A stretch of DNA of 64,000 nt from Amphiura filiformis (lineage: Eukaryota > Echinodermata > Ophiuroidea > Amphilepidida > Amphiuridae). The stretch is from NCBI RefSeq assembly GCF_039555335.1, contig NC_092628.1:62388735-62452734 (forward strand), in the 5' to 3' direction. Shown one piece after another: positions 21,700-33,200 of the stretch. The position numbers and the translations under genes are program-made. Below the pieces are notes generated by a model, which worked only from the letters and a program-made list of their open reading frames with translations, was not told where the DNA came from and ran no database searches. How positions within the stretch are numbered: position 1 is the stretch's first letter; each line of letters begins with the position of its first letter.

Positions 21700-24320
21700 C
21701 GACTTCTTCAGAGTGCTCCCGTTGGTAGCTTCTTTGCACGGTCCTCCACCGTAGCGCAGAAGCATCCAAAGAGAAAAAGGACCCTGCCTTTCCATCGCGC
21801 TGAGCGATTGGAGTGGCAGGCCCCACCCCCGGGCGCTGAGTGGACACCCTATGGGCTAGGCCCATGGAGCTCTCGTTGAGGCTAGCTGTTAGCACCGCTA
21901 ATAGGCTCACCTCCCGGAAGAGCTCAGATGTTGTCTGAGCGTGATACGCTTGACGACATCTGGGTCCCTCTCGGATCCCCTCAGGTAGGTCCGTGGTCCT
22001 CCCCTGCGTTACACGCAGAGGAAGCGTGCAAGCACGCGGCGCCATAGCTCTACTGAGCTCGACAGCCCTACGATATCTACCCGTGAGTTTTGCCGGGAAT
22101 GAGAGTGCAGGCGCCCCTGTGAGGAAGCAGCAGCTGAGCATCCTACTGAAAGGATCCCTGGTCCTCCTCCATGGACTCCCCCTTAGGGGTGTCCGGAGGA
22201 AGATCAGTGCTGTTGCTCCCTGGGCAGCGGGGAAGGAGATTGTAGTGATGTCACTACCGGACTCAGCTTCCGACTCTTTCCTCGCCCACAGTATCCGTAT
22301 CATGTCCGATGATGACGGTAACTGAGGACGGGCATCTGAAAGCGGGTAAGAAGGCATAACCACTGTGTGGCTCGCCGACTACCTGCCAGCAGAAGAGGGA
22401 GTACTCCCGCAAGACCCTGAGGTATCCGCCATGGCACCACTGGGTCCGCGATGCTCTCGCAGCCGTCGTCCTAGCGCTTAGCAGCACGGGCCTACCCTGA
22501 TCAAGATCTGGGTTAGCCCCATGCCGGCTGGCCTGGTCAACAGCTGATGTTGGTACTGCGTGGCCATCGCTAGGCGACACTTGCCACGGTGCTAGGCCGT
22601 GGAAGAAACACCCTGCGGCGGGTACCACGGGCATACCCAGCCGGCAGCTGACCCTGAAAGGATCCGCCACCAGGGTAACCCCATGGTACTGCAGTACCAG
22701 CACCGCCTCCCCCTTGTTGCCACAGAGACTGTGGCGACTAAGGCGGTGCTGCGGTACCGGTCGCGGTATCAGCGTGGGTACCCTTGAGGGTTCCCAACTG
22801 TGGACCGCTGTACCCTCGCCACACCGCGCTCCCTGTTGGGGGATCAAGCTGTGTGCTGGCGTGGTACCGGCGCGGTACTAGCATGGGTACCCGTGAGGGT
22901 TCCTGGTTGTGTACCGCTGTATGCGTGGTTCCAGCCTCGGTGCCCGTGGGGGCTCCCGGCTGTGTACCACTGTACCCATGCCTCACCGCGCTCCCCGCAA
23001 GGGGATCAAGCCGCAGGTATGGGTACCCCGCTATACCGGCTGTCCCTTGGCTAGAGGGAGCTTGCCTAGTACCACGGGTAGCTGAGGGTGCATACCCCCG
23101 ATCAATCACCTCGCCACCTGAATAGGCAGCGCCAATCAATGGAGCTATGCCCTGTTGATTTGACAGTGATCGATCAAGAGAGGGTAATTGACCCATTGAC
23201 GATAATGGATCACCCACGCTCCGCTGGCTCTCGAGGACATAAGTGGGTTGTTGATCAGCTAGGCTGTTCAAGCTACTTACTGTACCCTCTAGAGCTTCGC
23301 CTAAGGTCGCTGTGTGTGGCGGACCGCTCACGGCAGCTATGGGCGGGTGCATAGCGGCTACCACTGAAGTCAAGCCGTAGCTCGCCTTTGTAGCTGCCAC
23401 CGAATCGCACCTGGGTCGCTGTCCCGTGAGAGACTGCGAGCCCAACCCCTGAATAATCGCCAGCCAGTCCCTGTGGACAGCCAGCAGCTATTCTAGGGCC
23501 CGGGGTATCACTCGGCGGTCCCGCCATGGAACGCTGCCGCAGGACAACCCCAGTTGGTTCTGCTAAGACTACACCCACAGCGTTAGCCGCGGTATCGTCT
23601 CTGTTGAACCCATGCATGCTAGGGTTCAACCCAGGCAAGCCCGGGTACCTTGCATGCTGCCCGTCGCTGGCTACTACTGTGGCTGTTTGAGCCCGTAGAT
23701 ATGCCTGCAACAGACGGGTGTCCTCCTGCTAAAAACCCGTGAGGATTTTTGGCTAGAGGACTGGTATCCTCCTGCTACAAAACCCGCTAGGGTTTTCGCT
23801 GGTGGTTACCGCTCTGCTGCCTGCTACTTTGCTCCGACGTATAGTCAGTGCTTTCGCTGGCTGCTGAGCCTTTGGACGCGCTTAGCAGTCCCGAAGGAAC
23901 CGCTTGCTTGTCCGGGGACCGGAGCCCCTTAAGCAGACCTGCCATGACCCATAGGGGCTGTCACAGCAGAATCTACCGTGATCGACTGGTATCCTCCTGC
24001 TGCAAAACCCGCTAGGGTTTTCGCTGGTGGTTACCGCTCTGCTGCCTGCTACTTTGCTCCGACGTATAGTCAGTGCTTTCGCTGGCTGCTGAGCCTTTGG
24101 ACGCGCTTAGCAGTCCTCGAAGGAACCGCTTGCTTGTCCGGGGACCGGAGCCCCTTAAGCAGACCTGCCATGACCCATAGGGGCTGTCACAGCAGAATCC
24201 ACCGTGATCGACCTTACCAGTGCCCTTGGTAGATTTCTTCTTCGGCCTATGGCGATGATGGAGCCTATCCCAATCGTCAAGCTGGAACTCGGAGAGTCCT
24301 AAGCAAAAGAAAGACATCTA
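21700..24320 (-). pseudogene. DIRS 5' region, putative Gag-like ORF
   Basis: GC-rich stretch with overlapping open frames on - and no recognisable domain. Placement upstream of the RT suggests ORF1/Gag. It contains internal repeats: a 225-bp tandem duplication (23759-24208) and short units around ggtaccgctg with EPSRVP-like peptides (22740-23060). No methyltransferase motif seen. Confidence 0.4.
23759..24208. repeat. 225-bp tandem duplication inside the DIRS element
   Basis: gactggtatcctcctgct starts at 23759 and 23984; the two copies are nearly identical through tgccatgacccatagggg. A short partial third unit lies upstream at about 23716. Confidence 0.85.
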
Positions 24321-25891
24321 GAAGATCGAGAGCACTCCCTGTGGGTGAAGCAGAGCGGGTGTGGGTCCCGCTCCGTCACCAGGGAAGGGCAAGCCCGACA
24401 GGGCCGAGGCGGCGAGGAGAAAAGGGAGGGGGCACTACCCCCCAACACGCCGACTCAAGCCCAGTAAGCAAACCTGAGCACGGAGGCTGGTCGCTAACGT
24501 TAGTGGTAAAGTAAGGACTGGCTAACTTTATTACTAAATGTCAGACGGGTCCCTACCAATCCCCACCGTATGAATATCTGATTAACTCGTCTTATCGGAC
24601 GGTAATGAAGACATAACGATAGAGTAATCACCCTAACATAGCAACAATAACCTACCGTACATGAAATATAATGTGTATGTACAAACATCTATTGTAACTT
24701 ACAGGCTGCAATGGTTGTTTTACGTGGGAAACAAAATGAATGGCGCCAACGAAGCGGCCATTTTGAATTGCTCGTGTGTCCCGTATACAAACGGAGGCAC
24801 GATATGTAGCTAAGTTTTGGATCGTTTTTTGTCACTTTTTTGCCAGAAAATGCCGTCAAAACTATCCTCAGCCGAACAATACCGGTTTGGTTTTACCTAA
24901 GGTGTGAAACTACAACCAGATATCTCGCCTTTGGTCGAGAAATTGATACACAGTGCTATGAACAATCGATAGGCACGCCTGTGTCAGTCGGAGACCAAGG
25001 AGGATAAGGGACGATCATATGGTGTGACGTCACCTTTTGGGTGAGTCCACCGGGGATCGGGGTTTTGTTATTTATTCATTTATGTGGGACAAAATGACTA
25101 TTGGTTTTTCCGCATCTCGGGATCGATGCAAGAAGTATCTTAATCAACATCGGAAACGGTAAGATCGACCGGTGTACTGAGTCTGACTATTTTTGAAAGC
25201 GTCAACTTAATACTAAAACACAAAAAATACAAAACAAATCTTATGTTCCTAGTAACATTAAACTACATTCTTTCAGATGCAAAAGACTAGAAATTCATAT
25301 CTGGTGTACACCTAAAGTTATTAGGGGTCAAAATTTGCCGATTTTAAGCGCCATTTGTGGCTGAACCACTTTAGGGGTGGCCTAAAATTCTGTAGGGGTC
25401 TAGAAATTTCTCATTTTTTGAATTGCTCATAGACATTGGCATATGGTTAATCCATTCTGAACATAATTAGGACCTATAAGTGCACTGTGACATTATCATG
25501 GGTCCTTCAAAATCAAGATAATTTGATTGAACAGTACGAATTGCTGATTTTGACCCCTCTGAAATCCCAACGAAATTCGAAATCTATCTTTTTTGGCATT
25601 AGGTATTTCAGACACAGCCAGTGAGTGACCACATTCAAAAAGAGGATCACAACTGATTCAATTAAGAAGAAAGTGCCCCTCAAAGAGAGCACTTTGTCAT
25701 TTGGACCCCTTAAATTCCCAATTTTGGTCGAGGTCGCCAAACTTTGATTGCCCGCCATTCAAACGAAATGGAATTTGAATTTTTTCTTGTGACCTCACCT
25801 AGGGATCCATGAAAGGTACCCCTGAGCCAAAGGAGAGCAAAATCCAAAAGGGTGGGTGTACACTCAATCTGTTTTGATATGGACTGACCCT

Positions 25892-26673
25892 ACATTAAAA
25901 ATACATCACAACAATACAACAATCATTTGTTCATATATTACTGAAAGTTCAACTTTGAACTAGAGACTTTAAATACTCTAAATATTTCTACAAACAGCAA
26001 TCATCTTGTCACTCAAAACTTTTGTTTAGCTTTATGTTACTGCTTTCACATAAGTTTTCACTTGAAACCGCACCACCTACAATCAGCTAAAAACAGTTGG
26101 TACACTTGCTGAAAACAGTTCAAATGCATAATCATACCAATAGTTTGAAGGCAAGAGATATAGGTGTGGCATGAATCTGAAATAGAGACTCTGCCCTATA
26201 TCCCACATTTCTCCACTCCCCATGTTGCAATTTTGGAGGGTCTCACAGACATGATGACAACATGGTTTTGTCCAACATTGAATTGGAGGAGCAGGGGCAG
26301 AGATTCACCAAAAGAGTGCCAGGCGTGCCAACATAGTTTTCCCTGATTGTAGATCTCTTTGGCTTGTTTTGTCTCCAGATTTTCATTGAATACAAATGCA
26401 CAAATTTGCTTCAGATTTTAACTCATCTCATATTTGGCATGTGGAGTTTTGTAAGCAACTGTTCTGGTTCAGGTTGGGCAAACCAAATACCTGCATGGTA
26501 TGGAAAAAAGACTTTCTGTGGGAGACCAAGTTGATTATTGCAATTTGCATGGCAAAGTTGAAATTTTTACTGTAGATGACATCAATTTCCTTTAGGTCTC
26601 CACATCATATAAATTATATGGTCATTACCTTTCCCCGTTCACTTCAATATATTGAGCGTGACAACTTTGCACT
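25892..26673. other. 3' flank of the kinesin gene
   Basis: No gene recognised. It probably includes the 3' UTR of the kinesin gene on -, but no clear polyadenylation signal close to the stop was found. Confidence 0.4.
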
Positions 26674-27285
26674 TTACTTTTTAGCCTGGCGATTCCTCCA
26701 TGCCTTCTGTATAGTCTCTGCTGCAGTCATTGCTTTCCTCATCTTAGCAACTCTTTGCCTGTTCTCCTTAGCGATTTGAGAGTATGTCATCTCTCTATCC
26801 TCATCACCTAAAGATTCAATTGGCTTTCCTAGATTAGACTCTTTGTAAATGCCACCTGTAGAATCAGTAAACTGACTTGACATCATCAGTCCTGGTATAC
26901 CTGCAGCTTCCAAGCTAACTGATGGTTGCTTACCAGATTGGACCGATTCTAGATTCCAATTAGAATAATCGGGTTTGCTCTGGTTTGATGAACCAATTTG
27001 TACTGGATTCCTGAGGTGTATACTATTACCTTGTTGATGTGACTGATCTTCTCCAAAACTCGGTGGAGCAGATACTGTGGTGTAATTGGAAGACAATGTC
27101 TCCATGGATGGACTACAGAAAGTCTTGGAATTAATGTTCCATTGATCTGCGGCTGGAATTGTGTGTGTTCTTGTTGATGGCATACCTAAGATAGGTGATT
27201 TCTTGCACGATGAAGAGTTGTTTGATCCGATGTATTCAGCAAGCTTATCTTTCAACTGCACTGCATGTATCTCTGAAGAACCACT
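26674..27285 (-). CDS. KIF6: KIF6-like terminal exon with IQ-like motif
   Basis: Phase-0 start at [20 protein letters not shown] after the acceptor ataaccag; 203 codons plus stop. Low-complexity middle, then a helical basic end: [19 protein letters not shown] and [16 protein letters not shown], an IQ-like calmodulin-binding candidate. Confidence 0.8.
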   Translation of the reverse strand, partial: SGSSEIHAVQLKDKLAEYIGSNNSSSCKKSPILGMPSTRTHTIPAADQWNINSKTFCSPSMETLSSNYTTVSAPPSFGEDQSHQQGNSIHLRNPVQIGSSNQSKPDYSNWNLESVQSGKQPSVSLEAAGIPGLMMSSQFTDSTGGIYKESNLGKPIESLGDEDREMTYSQIAKENRQRVAKMRKAMTAAETIQKAWRNRQAKK

Positions 27286-30200
27286 CTGGTTATGAAAACA
27301 CAACAATGACATACCTATTAATTGGGGAACTTACCAACACAAGGAAAAAAAACAACCACATTCTGATGATGTATTTCACTGCATCACATATTTTAAATAT
27401 GGATCAATTATACACACGGTGTGGTGGGGAAATGTGTGTGATGATTGTGATTAGACGGGGTATTCCCCATGTTGATAGAATGCTAGAGGATCAAATAAAA
27501 CGCCAAATTGACCCAATTAGTAAGTTAGGAACAACATTTAAACCATTTTGCTAATAGAATGTTGTTTGATGACATCAATAATAATGTATTTTTAAAAGAT
27601 TTGAGTCGCACAACATTATTGAAATCGGTATAGGAAATCGGTCAATGATAAGAATTTTTCAGATACCGATTAGGTACCGATAATCTTAAAGGCTGATTAT
27701 TGTTTTGCCGATCATATCGGTTAGACACTAGTATACTTGTGTAAAATAGTAATTGTCATGTGCATTCGAAGGTTTGCTTGTTGAACAGGTGTTTAATCAA
27801 GGTCCATGGTTGAAGGTGAAAACATGTATGGATGGTAGGTGTTTATGTTATGTGGGTATCAGCAGCTTAAACTTCAACAAAATCAACAAAATGGCCACTA
27901 TGATTTTGAAAAAAGTACTGAATATGGCTTTGTTGATCCTGTTAGCTGTGCATCCATCAGGATCCACCCTAGCATATGTATGTTACATGTACATGAGCTG
28001 ATGGTTTCACCCAGAGAGCTATATAATCAGCTGTTATGGTTTCACTAGTGTAAATGACTGGTGATTGTGAATCCTGACTATCTTTTAAGGTCTTTGATGC
28101 CTTTAATATAGGCCACAACAATGGCATAACACAAGGAAAAAACAACCACATTCTGATGATGTTTTTCACTGCATCACATATTTTAAATATGCAAAATAGT
28201 AATTTTCTTCCTAACTGCAAAAGGTATTGCACAGTTTCAAGAGCACGATTTATAGTTTGGGATCTAAAAATAAATATTCCTTTATAAAACTGGGTTATTT
28301 CCAGTTTGTTAACTGTGATCTATTCTTATATGTATGAATAAGTAAATCTTATCAAATTCATCATTGTCAATTTCAAATTAAATGGTTTTTCAGACACTGT
28401 AGAGAGTGCAGGACAACATCAGTTGTATGACCAGTGTATTAAAGCTGTGCATACATTGCCTTTCCTTAGACCTGGTATGGCCCTCATACCTTTTGTGTCA
28501 AAATGGTCCATTTTAGGTGACACTTTGTAATCATCAGTTTCACAGTTCACAATAGTCATGTAAAAGGTAACACATACTAGTATATCTTGTGGAATAATTC
28601 CAAGATATTCATCTATCTCTCGACTTAATAAGTATCATGATTCTTGAGATTGAGATTCAAGCCAAATACATTCAATAAACAATTCTTTTGGGAGTAATTT
28701 TGGAATAGTGTTCGCTACTCCTACCATAATCCCAATCCCAACCCTATAATGCTAATCTCAATATCACAATCTCTTAATCCTTTTCCTTACCCGAATTTTA
28801 ACCCTAGCCTCTTCCTAAGACATAACCATATTTTTAATCTCTTTGGATGGTGGCAATTTTAGTCTTTTCTTCTTTTGGCACATTTCGATTTTACTTTTTT
28901 ATGCACATTTTGCATGACACAAATCATCACCTGTGGAGTACCACCCTGTAAATTTAATCTATACCAAGCAAGGGCTGAATTATACTCACTGTAGAAGATG
29001 CTAATGTTGATCTGCTGACCAAACTCATCCTAGAAGAGCCAATCCCATTGGAGGATAATTTTGCATCACCTCTACCATTGGTCAACTCCACAGCAGCTCT
29101 CCAATCACGTGAATCCATACTACTCTGCCTTGATTGGGTACTTGGATTCCAAACACTTGATGATGATGGTGACTCCATTATAGATAATGACTCATCTTGT
29201 AACATGGAACTTAAAGCTGAATCAAATGACTTTGAATCAAGAGAAAACATACTCCCAATATCCGATGTACTAGACTGTGGTTTCAGTCTTGTCTGGTGAC
29301 TGTTGGCAGGCTGATACTCTGATGAAGTGAATGATTCAATGCTTCTGGAGTTCAGACTACCAGATGGTAAGAAGTTGATCTGGGATACATTATCACTTTC
29401 ATTACTAAAACTCTTTAAGGGCAAGTTAACTTCTTGTGGCTTTGTGTTTTCTGTATTGTCTTTGCTTTCAGTTGAATGTTCAGATTGATCATACATGTCT
29501 TGGTTAAGTCTGATATTCTCAAAGTCGGTCTCTCCCAGCATATCTTTGGAGTTGAAATTTCGTTTGTCCATCATCGGAGTACTAGTGAGAATGTGCTTCT
29601 GTTCTTTTGCCAGCTGTTGATTTCTGTTATGACATCTAATTTCAGTAGTTGATCTTGGGTCATCTGGATACTGTAACCTGTCAGTCATGTTTCTTTGGTT
29701 ATCTGATTTTATTGGTGAAATATCAGAACCATTCACACGGTTATCACCTGCATCCCATGCATGGATCACATGATCCCTGACACTCCTCTGCTGTGGTGGG
29801 TTTAACTTCAAACCAACAGAGTGTGAATTTCTTGGACTCATCCTCCTAGCCTCAGGGTGTAGCTCACTATCAACAGCACTGTGATTACCTGTAGGTGTTT
29901 TGACATCATTGGTGCTATCAGACTTGAGTTTAGATCTGAAATCACGTAGCTTCTGCAAGGTTGATGCCTCCTTCATTCCTATGTGATCTGCAACTGCCAG
30001 CAGTCTTTCCTCATTGATCTTACTTTGTATCTGTTGTCAAAAAGAAGATGAAATTGTCAAAAATACACAAACACCAAATATTTGAGTATTTTATTAGTTA
30101 CTATAAGCAAATACGAGTCAAAGAGTTTCACATGCTTGCAATTTCACCTAGCTTCACCCATATTGTGCAGTTAAAACTCATGATTATCTTAGGGACGAAA

Positions 30201-33200
30201 TCAAAACTCGACCATCGGTTGACCACTGGTTCCCATTATTTAGAACAATAGAAACCAGATGGCATGGCCGGTCAAACACTGGTCGAGTTTTAATTTCATC
30301 CCTTAAAGGTTCTTGCATTCAAATACATTAGATATTGTGGAGTATTGAGGATATGTTCAAGCAATCTATGTGAGTACTGATCCCACAAACTACACCTACT
30401 ACTGCCTATAAGTCTTCTGCAGACTTCTATCATATACTGTTACTGGATGTATTTTTACAACTGTTTCACTAAACTGTATGATATGTTTATGTATTTATGA
30501 GCTGATGTTTAATTCTATGTGAAACAGGATTATGTACACTAATGTAAGTTTTATGTACAGTTAGCAACTCACAACTAGGTCATGGAGATTTTTGTATGGT
30601 TGACCCTGCCAGTACTTACAGTAAATCATTACTTGATCTTAGGGAAACATAACATAGATGAACTCATTCAGGTCCCACAGTTCAAATTAGTCACTAAGGT
30701 ATATTTATATTCATGACAAGTTAATAACTACAGTCAGTCTACTCTGAAGTACAAAGTACGGACGCAGACAGTGGCGGCTGGTGGGTTAAAAATGCATAGG
30801 GGCTAATTGCGGTGCGTTAGCACCGCCATTCGCGCTTGCGCGAACAGGGGGGAGTCTGAGGGGGGATGTGCCCCCCTCAGAATTTTGGCGATTTTGATTT
30901 CTGAAAAGCAAATGGTGCAATTTGGTGGGCACTTTTTAGTGAAATGTTGATTAAATTTTATACTATAAAATTTAATAAAATGATACACTAGGTGGATTTT
31001 TTTTACTTCTGAAAGGTAAATTATCTCATTTGGTCGGATCTGTCAAGAGGAATTCTGAGAAAATGTTATAAATTTATGAATTTCACAAAATTGTTAGTAC
31101 AAAACTAAATCATGATTAAATTTGGCCTACTCACCTCACCCACCTGAAGTATTCCACATCACAATTTTAGCAAACTGGTTCATGCATAGGCCTAGTTGCC
31201 TAACTGATGTACCAGTCACTATGTAGGCCTATATCCGTGTACATTAATTTTGTATACAGTTATTACAATCAACATGTGGTCCAAGAAGATTTCTAAGCCA
31301 GATATTTATCATGTTATAGGACAAAAGTCATCCATATTCTTAGCATCAGTATGGCTTCAAAACAACCCAACTATAGGCCTACCAACATCAGCAAAAGAAG
31401 TGGGGATTCAGCAAAGATCAGATTACAAGGATTTTCCCATTTCTTGTGAATGACTCATCAGTGCATGGTTTAAAAATAGGGATGGTGATTTCTCAAAGTA
31501 GCCCCTGTGCGAGATTCCACATAGTCGCTTGGCTGATCTGAGGTGGTTATACCAGCTACAGTATCAACACATAGTTCTGCCCTTGTAAGTGTAGTATACC
31601 GTGTAGTGGAAGCATGCAGCAGAGACAAGCATATAGGGGATTTGTCATTTTAGCCCCATGTACAGGAAGCCAATGTGGACATGTGGTGCTGTCATGACAC
31701 TATCAAGTGCACACTGAATTGCAATAGCAAATGTAAGGTGTTCCACATGGGGCATTTGGCATCGCTACAAATTGAATTTATTTGTGATAAGGTATTTTTT
31801 GGACAAGTTTCTGTGTATTTTCAGTGATATTTTTTGTGTATTTTGAGAAGTGAAAAATATAAAGCATGCTTTGGAAAAAGTGGTGGGGCTTAGCCCTTTC
31901 AGCCCTGTTTAGCAAACCGCCACTGGACGCAGACGCATACACTCTGCCGACTTTGAAGGCACACATACCTGTAGCAGAGACGCAGCACTGCGCACTGTTT
32001 ACGCGCTGTATACGCGTGCGTTGTCAATTTGTACTTCCGAGTGGACAAACTGTAGTAATATCTAGTATTGTGTTTACCTTTTCCTGTTTTCTCTCCTCTC
32101 TCTTAAGGCTGTCAATCAACTTCCTAGAGTCAACCTTCTCAGATTTCGCTTTCCTATGATGTGAATGATCCACCTTGTGTTTTACTATACCAACATTCAC
32201 TCGCTTCTCTACGTCCTTATGAGTGTCACTCTTGGTAATACCAGACTTCTGTCTAAGTTGAAGGTGGTTATCACTGACATGAAGCTGATTCCTGACATGC
32301 TCCAGTCTTCTCTCATACTTGTTCTATATTGACAATTGACATAAAAATAAACAAACTGGGTAAAATCTTAACATGCTTTAGTAGTTACATATGTATAACT
32401 AAATGTGTCAAGAGGTAAAAGCAGGTATTACGGTTTAATATGAGGATGATTGTGTTGATATCATGTTTCCTGCACCCCCGGGGGGGGGCACTCGAATTTT
32501 TTTTTGGTGGGGGTGTGCCACCGCCAGTTTCGCACTCGAGGTCTAAGGAACTGATCGGCCGGCCAAAAGGGGGTCTAGGGAACTGATTGGCCGGCCAAAA
32601 AGGGGGTCTTGGGAACTAATTAACCAGCCAAAAAAGGGGGTCTTGGGAACTGATCAGCCGCCAAAATCTGAAAATGGGGTCTCGGAACTAAACCATGCAG
32701 GCCAAACCAGGGCTCAATTTCGTTACGTTTTTGCCACAGATTTTTGAAGGAATCGATTTCACTTTGATCAAGAAAGTCATTAATGTAAAATTGGTCTGGG
32801 GTGGCCTACGAGTACGATGGAAATCTCAGCAAAGCAAAACAGCATTCGGATCAAAATTACTAGACCCTGCAGACCTACCTATAGCCTACTGATAATTATA
32901 GCAGCAGCAAGCAGCATTACATATTAAGCCCACAAAACAAACCCACAAAAATATTTTTTCAGTGCCGTAATTACTAAAGAAAAACATTTAGACTACATTG
33001 AACTGTCATGCATACATGAGACGATTGAGTGAAGTGTGCAGAATTTGACAACCATTCCACTATTGGCACTAAACCAGTAGATCGTAAATTACCTTTTAAT
33101 TCACTGTTTATGGCCAGCTGCAAGGACGTGTACATAATTATTTGAGGTACTTTTCCTTATATTTGGCAATTTTATTCCCGAAAGAGATCTCAAAATCATT

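Larger units (their letters stand above)
18065..25184 (-). mobile_element. DIRS-like tyrosine-recombinase retrotransposon (decayed)
   Basis: Left (18065-18260) and right (about 24990-25184) ends are inverted repeats: both share the dgatc..cccggtggactcaccc segment and the gatta.agatacttcttgcat segment. An internal complementary region lies next to the left end, which is the 3' end of the coding strand. Coding is on -: a putative Gag-like region (about 24300-21700), RT-RNase H (21430-19895) and tyrosine recombinase (about 19840-18620). GC content is much higher than in the flanks. Target duplication is not apparent, as expected for integration by recombinase. Frameshifts and an RT motif change indicate an inactive copy. 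Confidence 0.88.
16585..25891. mobile_element. Large inverted-repeat DNA element interrupted by a DIRS retrotransposon
   Basis: The ends are agggtcagtccatatcaaaa and ttttgatatggactgaccct. Arms of roughly 0.7 kb (16585-17285 and 25195-25891) are inverted copies of each other. Next to the left arm lies a second foldback (about 17310-18035), itself containing an inner palindrome (17409-17500 against 17578-17662). No transposase is visible, so the element is non-autonomous. Between the arms sits the DIRS-like insertion at 18065-25184. Confidence 0.75.

Noticed and set aside
18877..22325. Long + strand open frames inside the GC-rich block
   Set aside because: They are antisense to the recognisable DIRS coding frames and arise from high GC; no motif on +.
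18000..25200. GC-rich block that might be bacterial contamination or horizontal transfer
   Set aside because: It has DIRS inverted ends, an internal complementary region and DIRS RT/RNase H/recombinase motifs, and is bordered by the arms of a host element.
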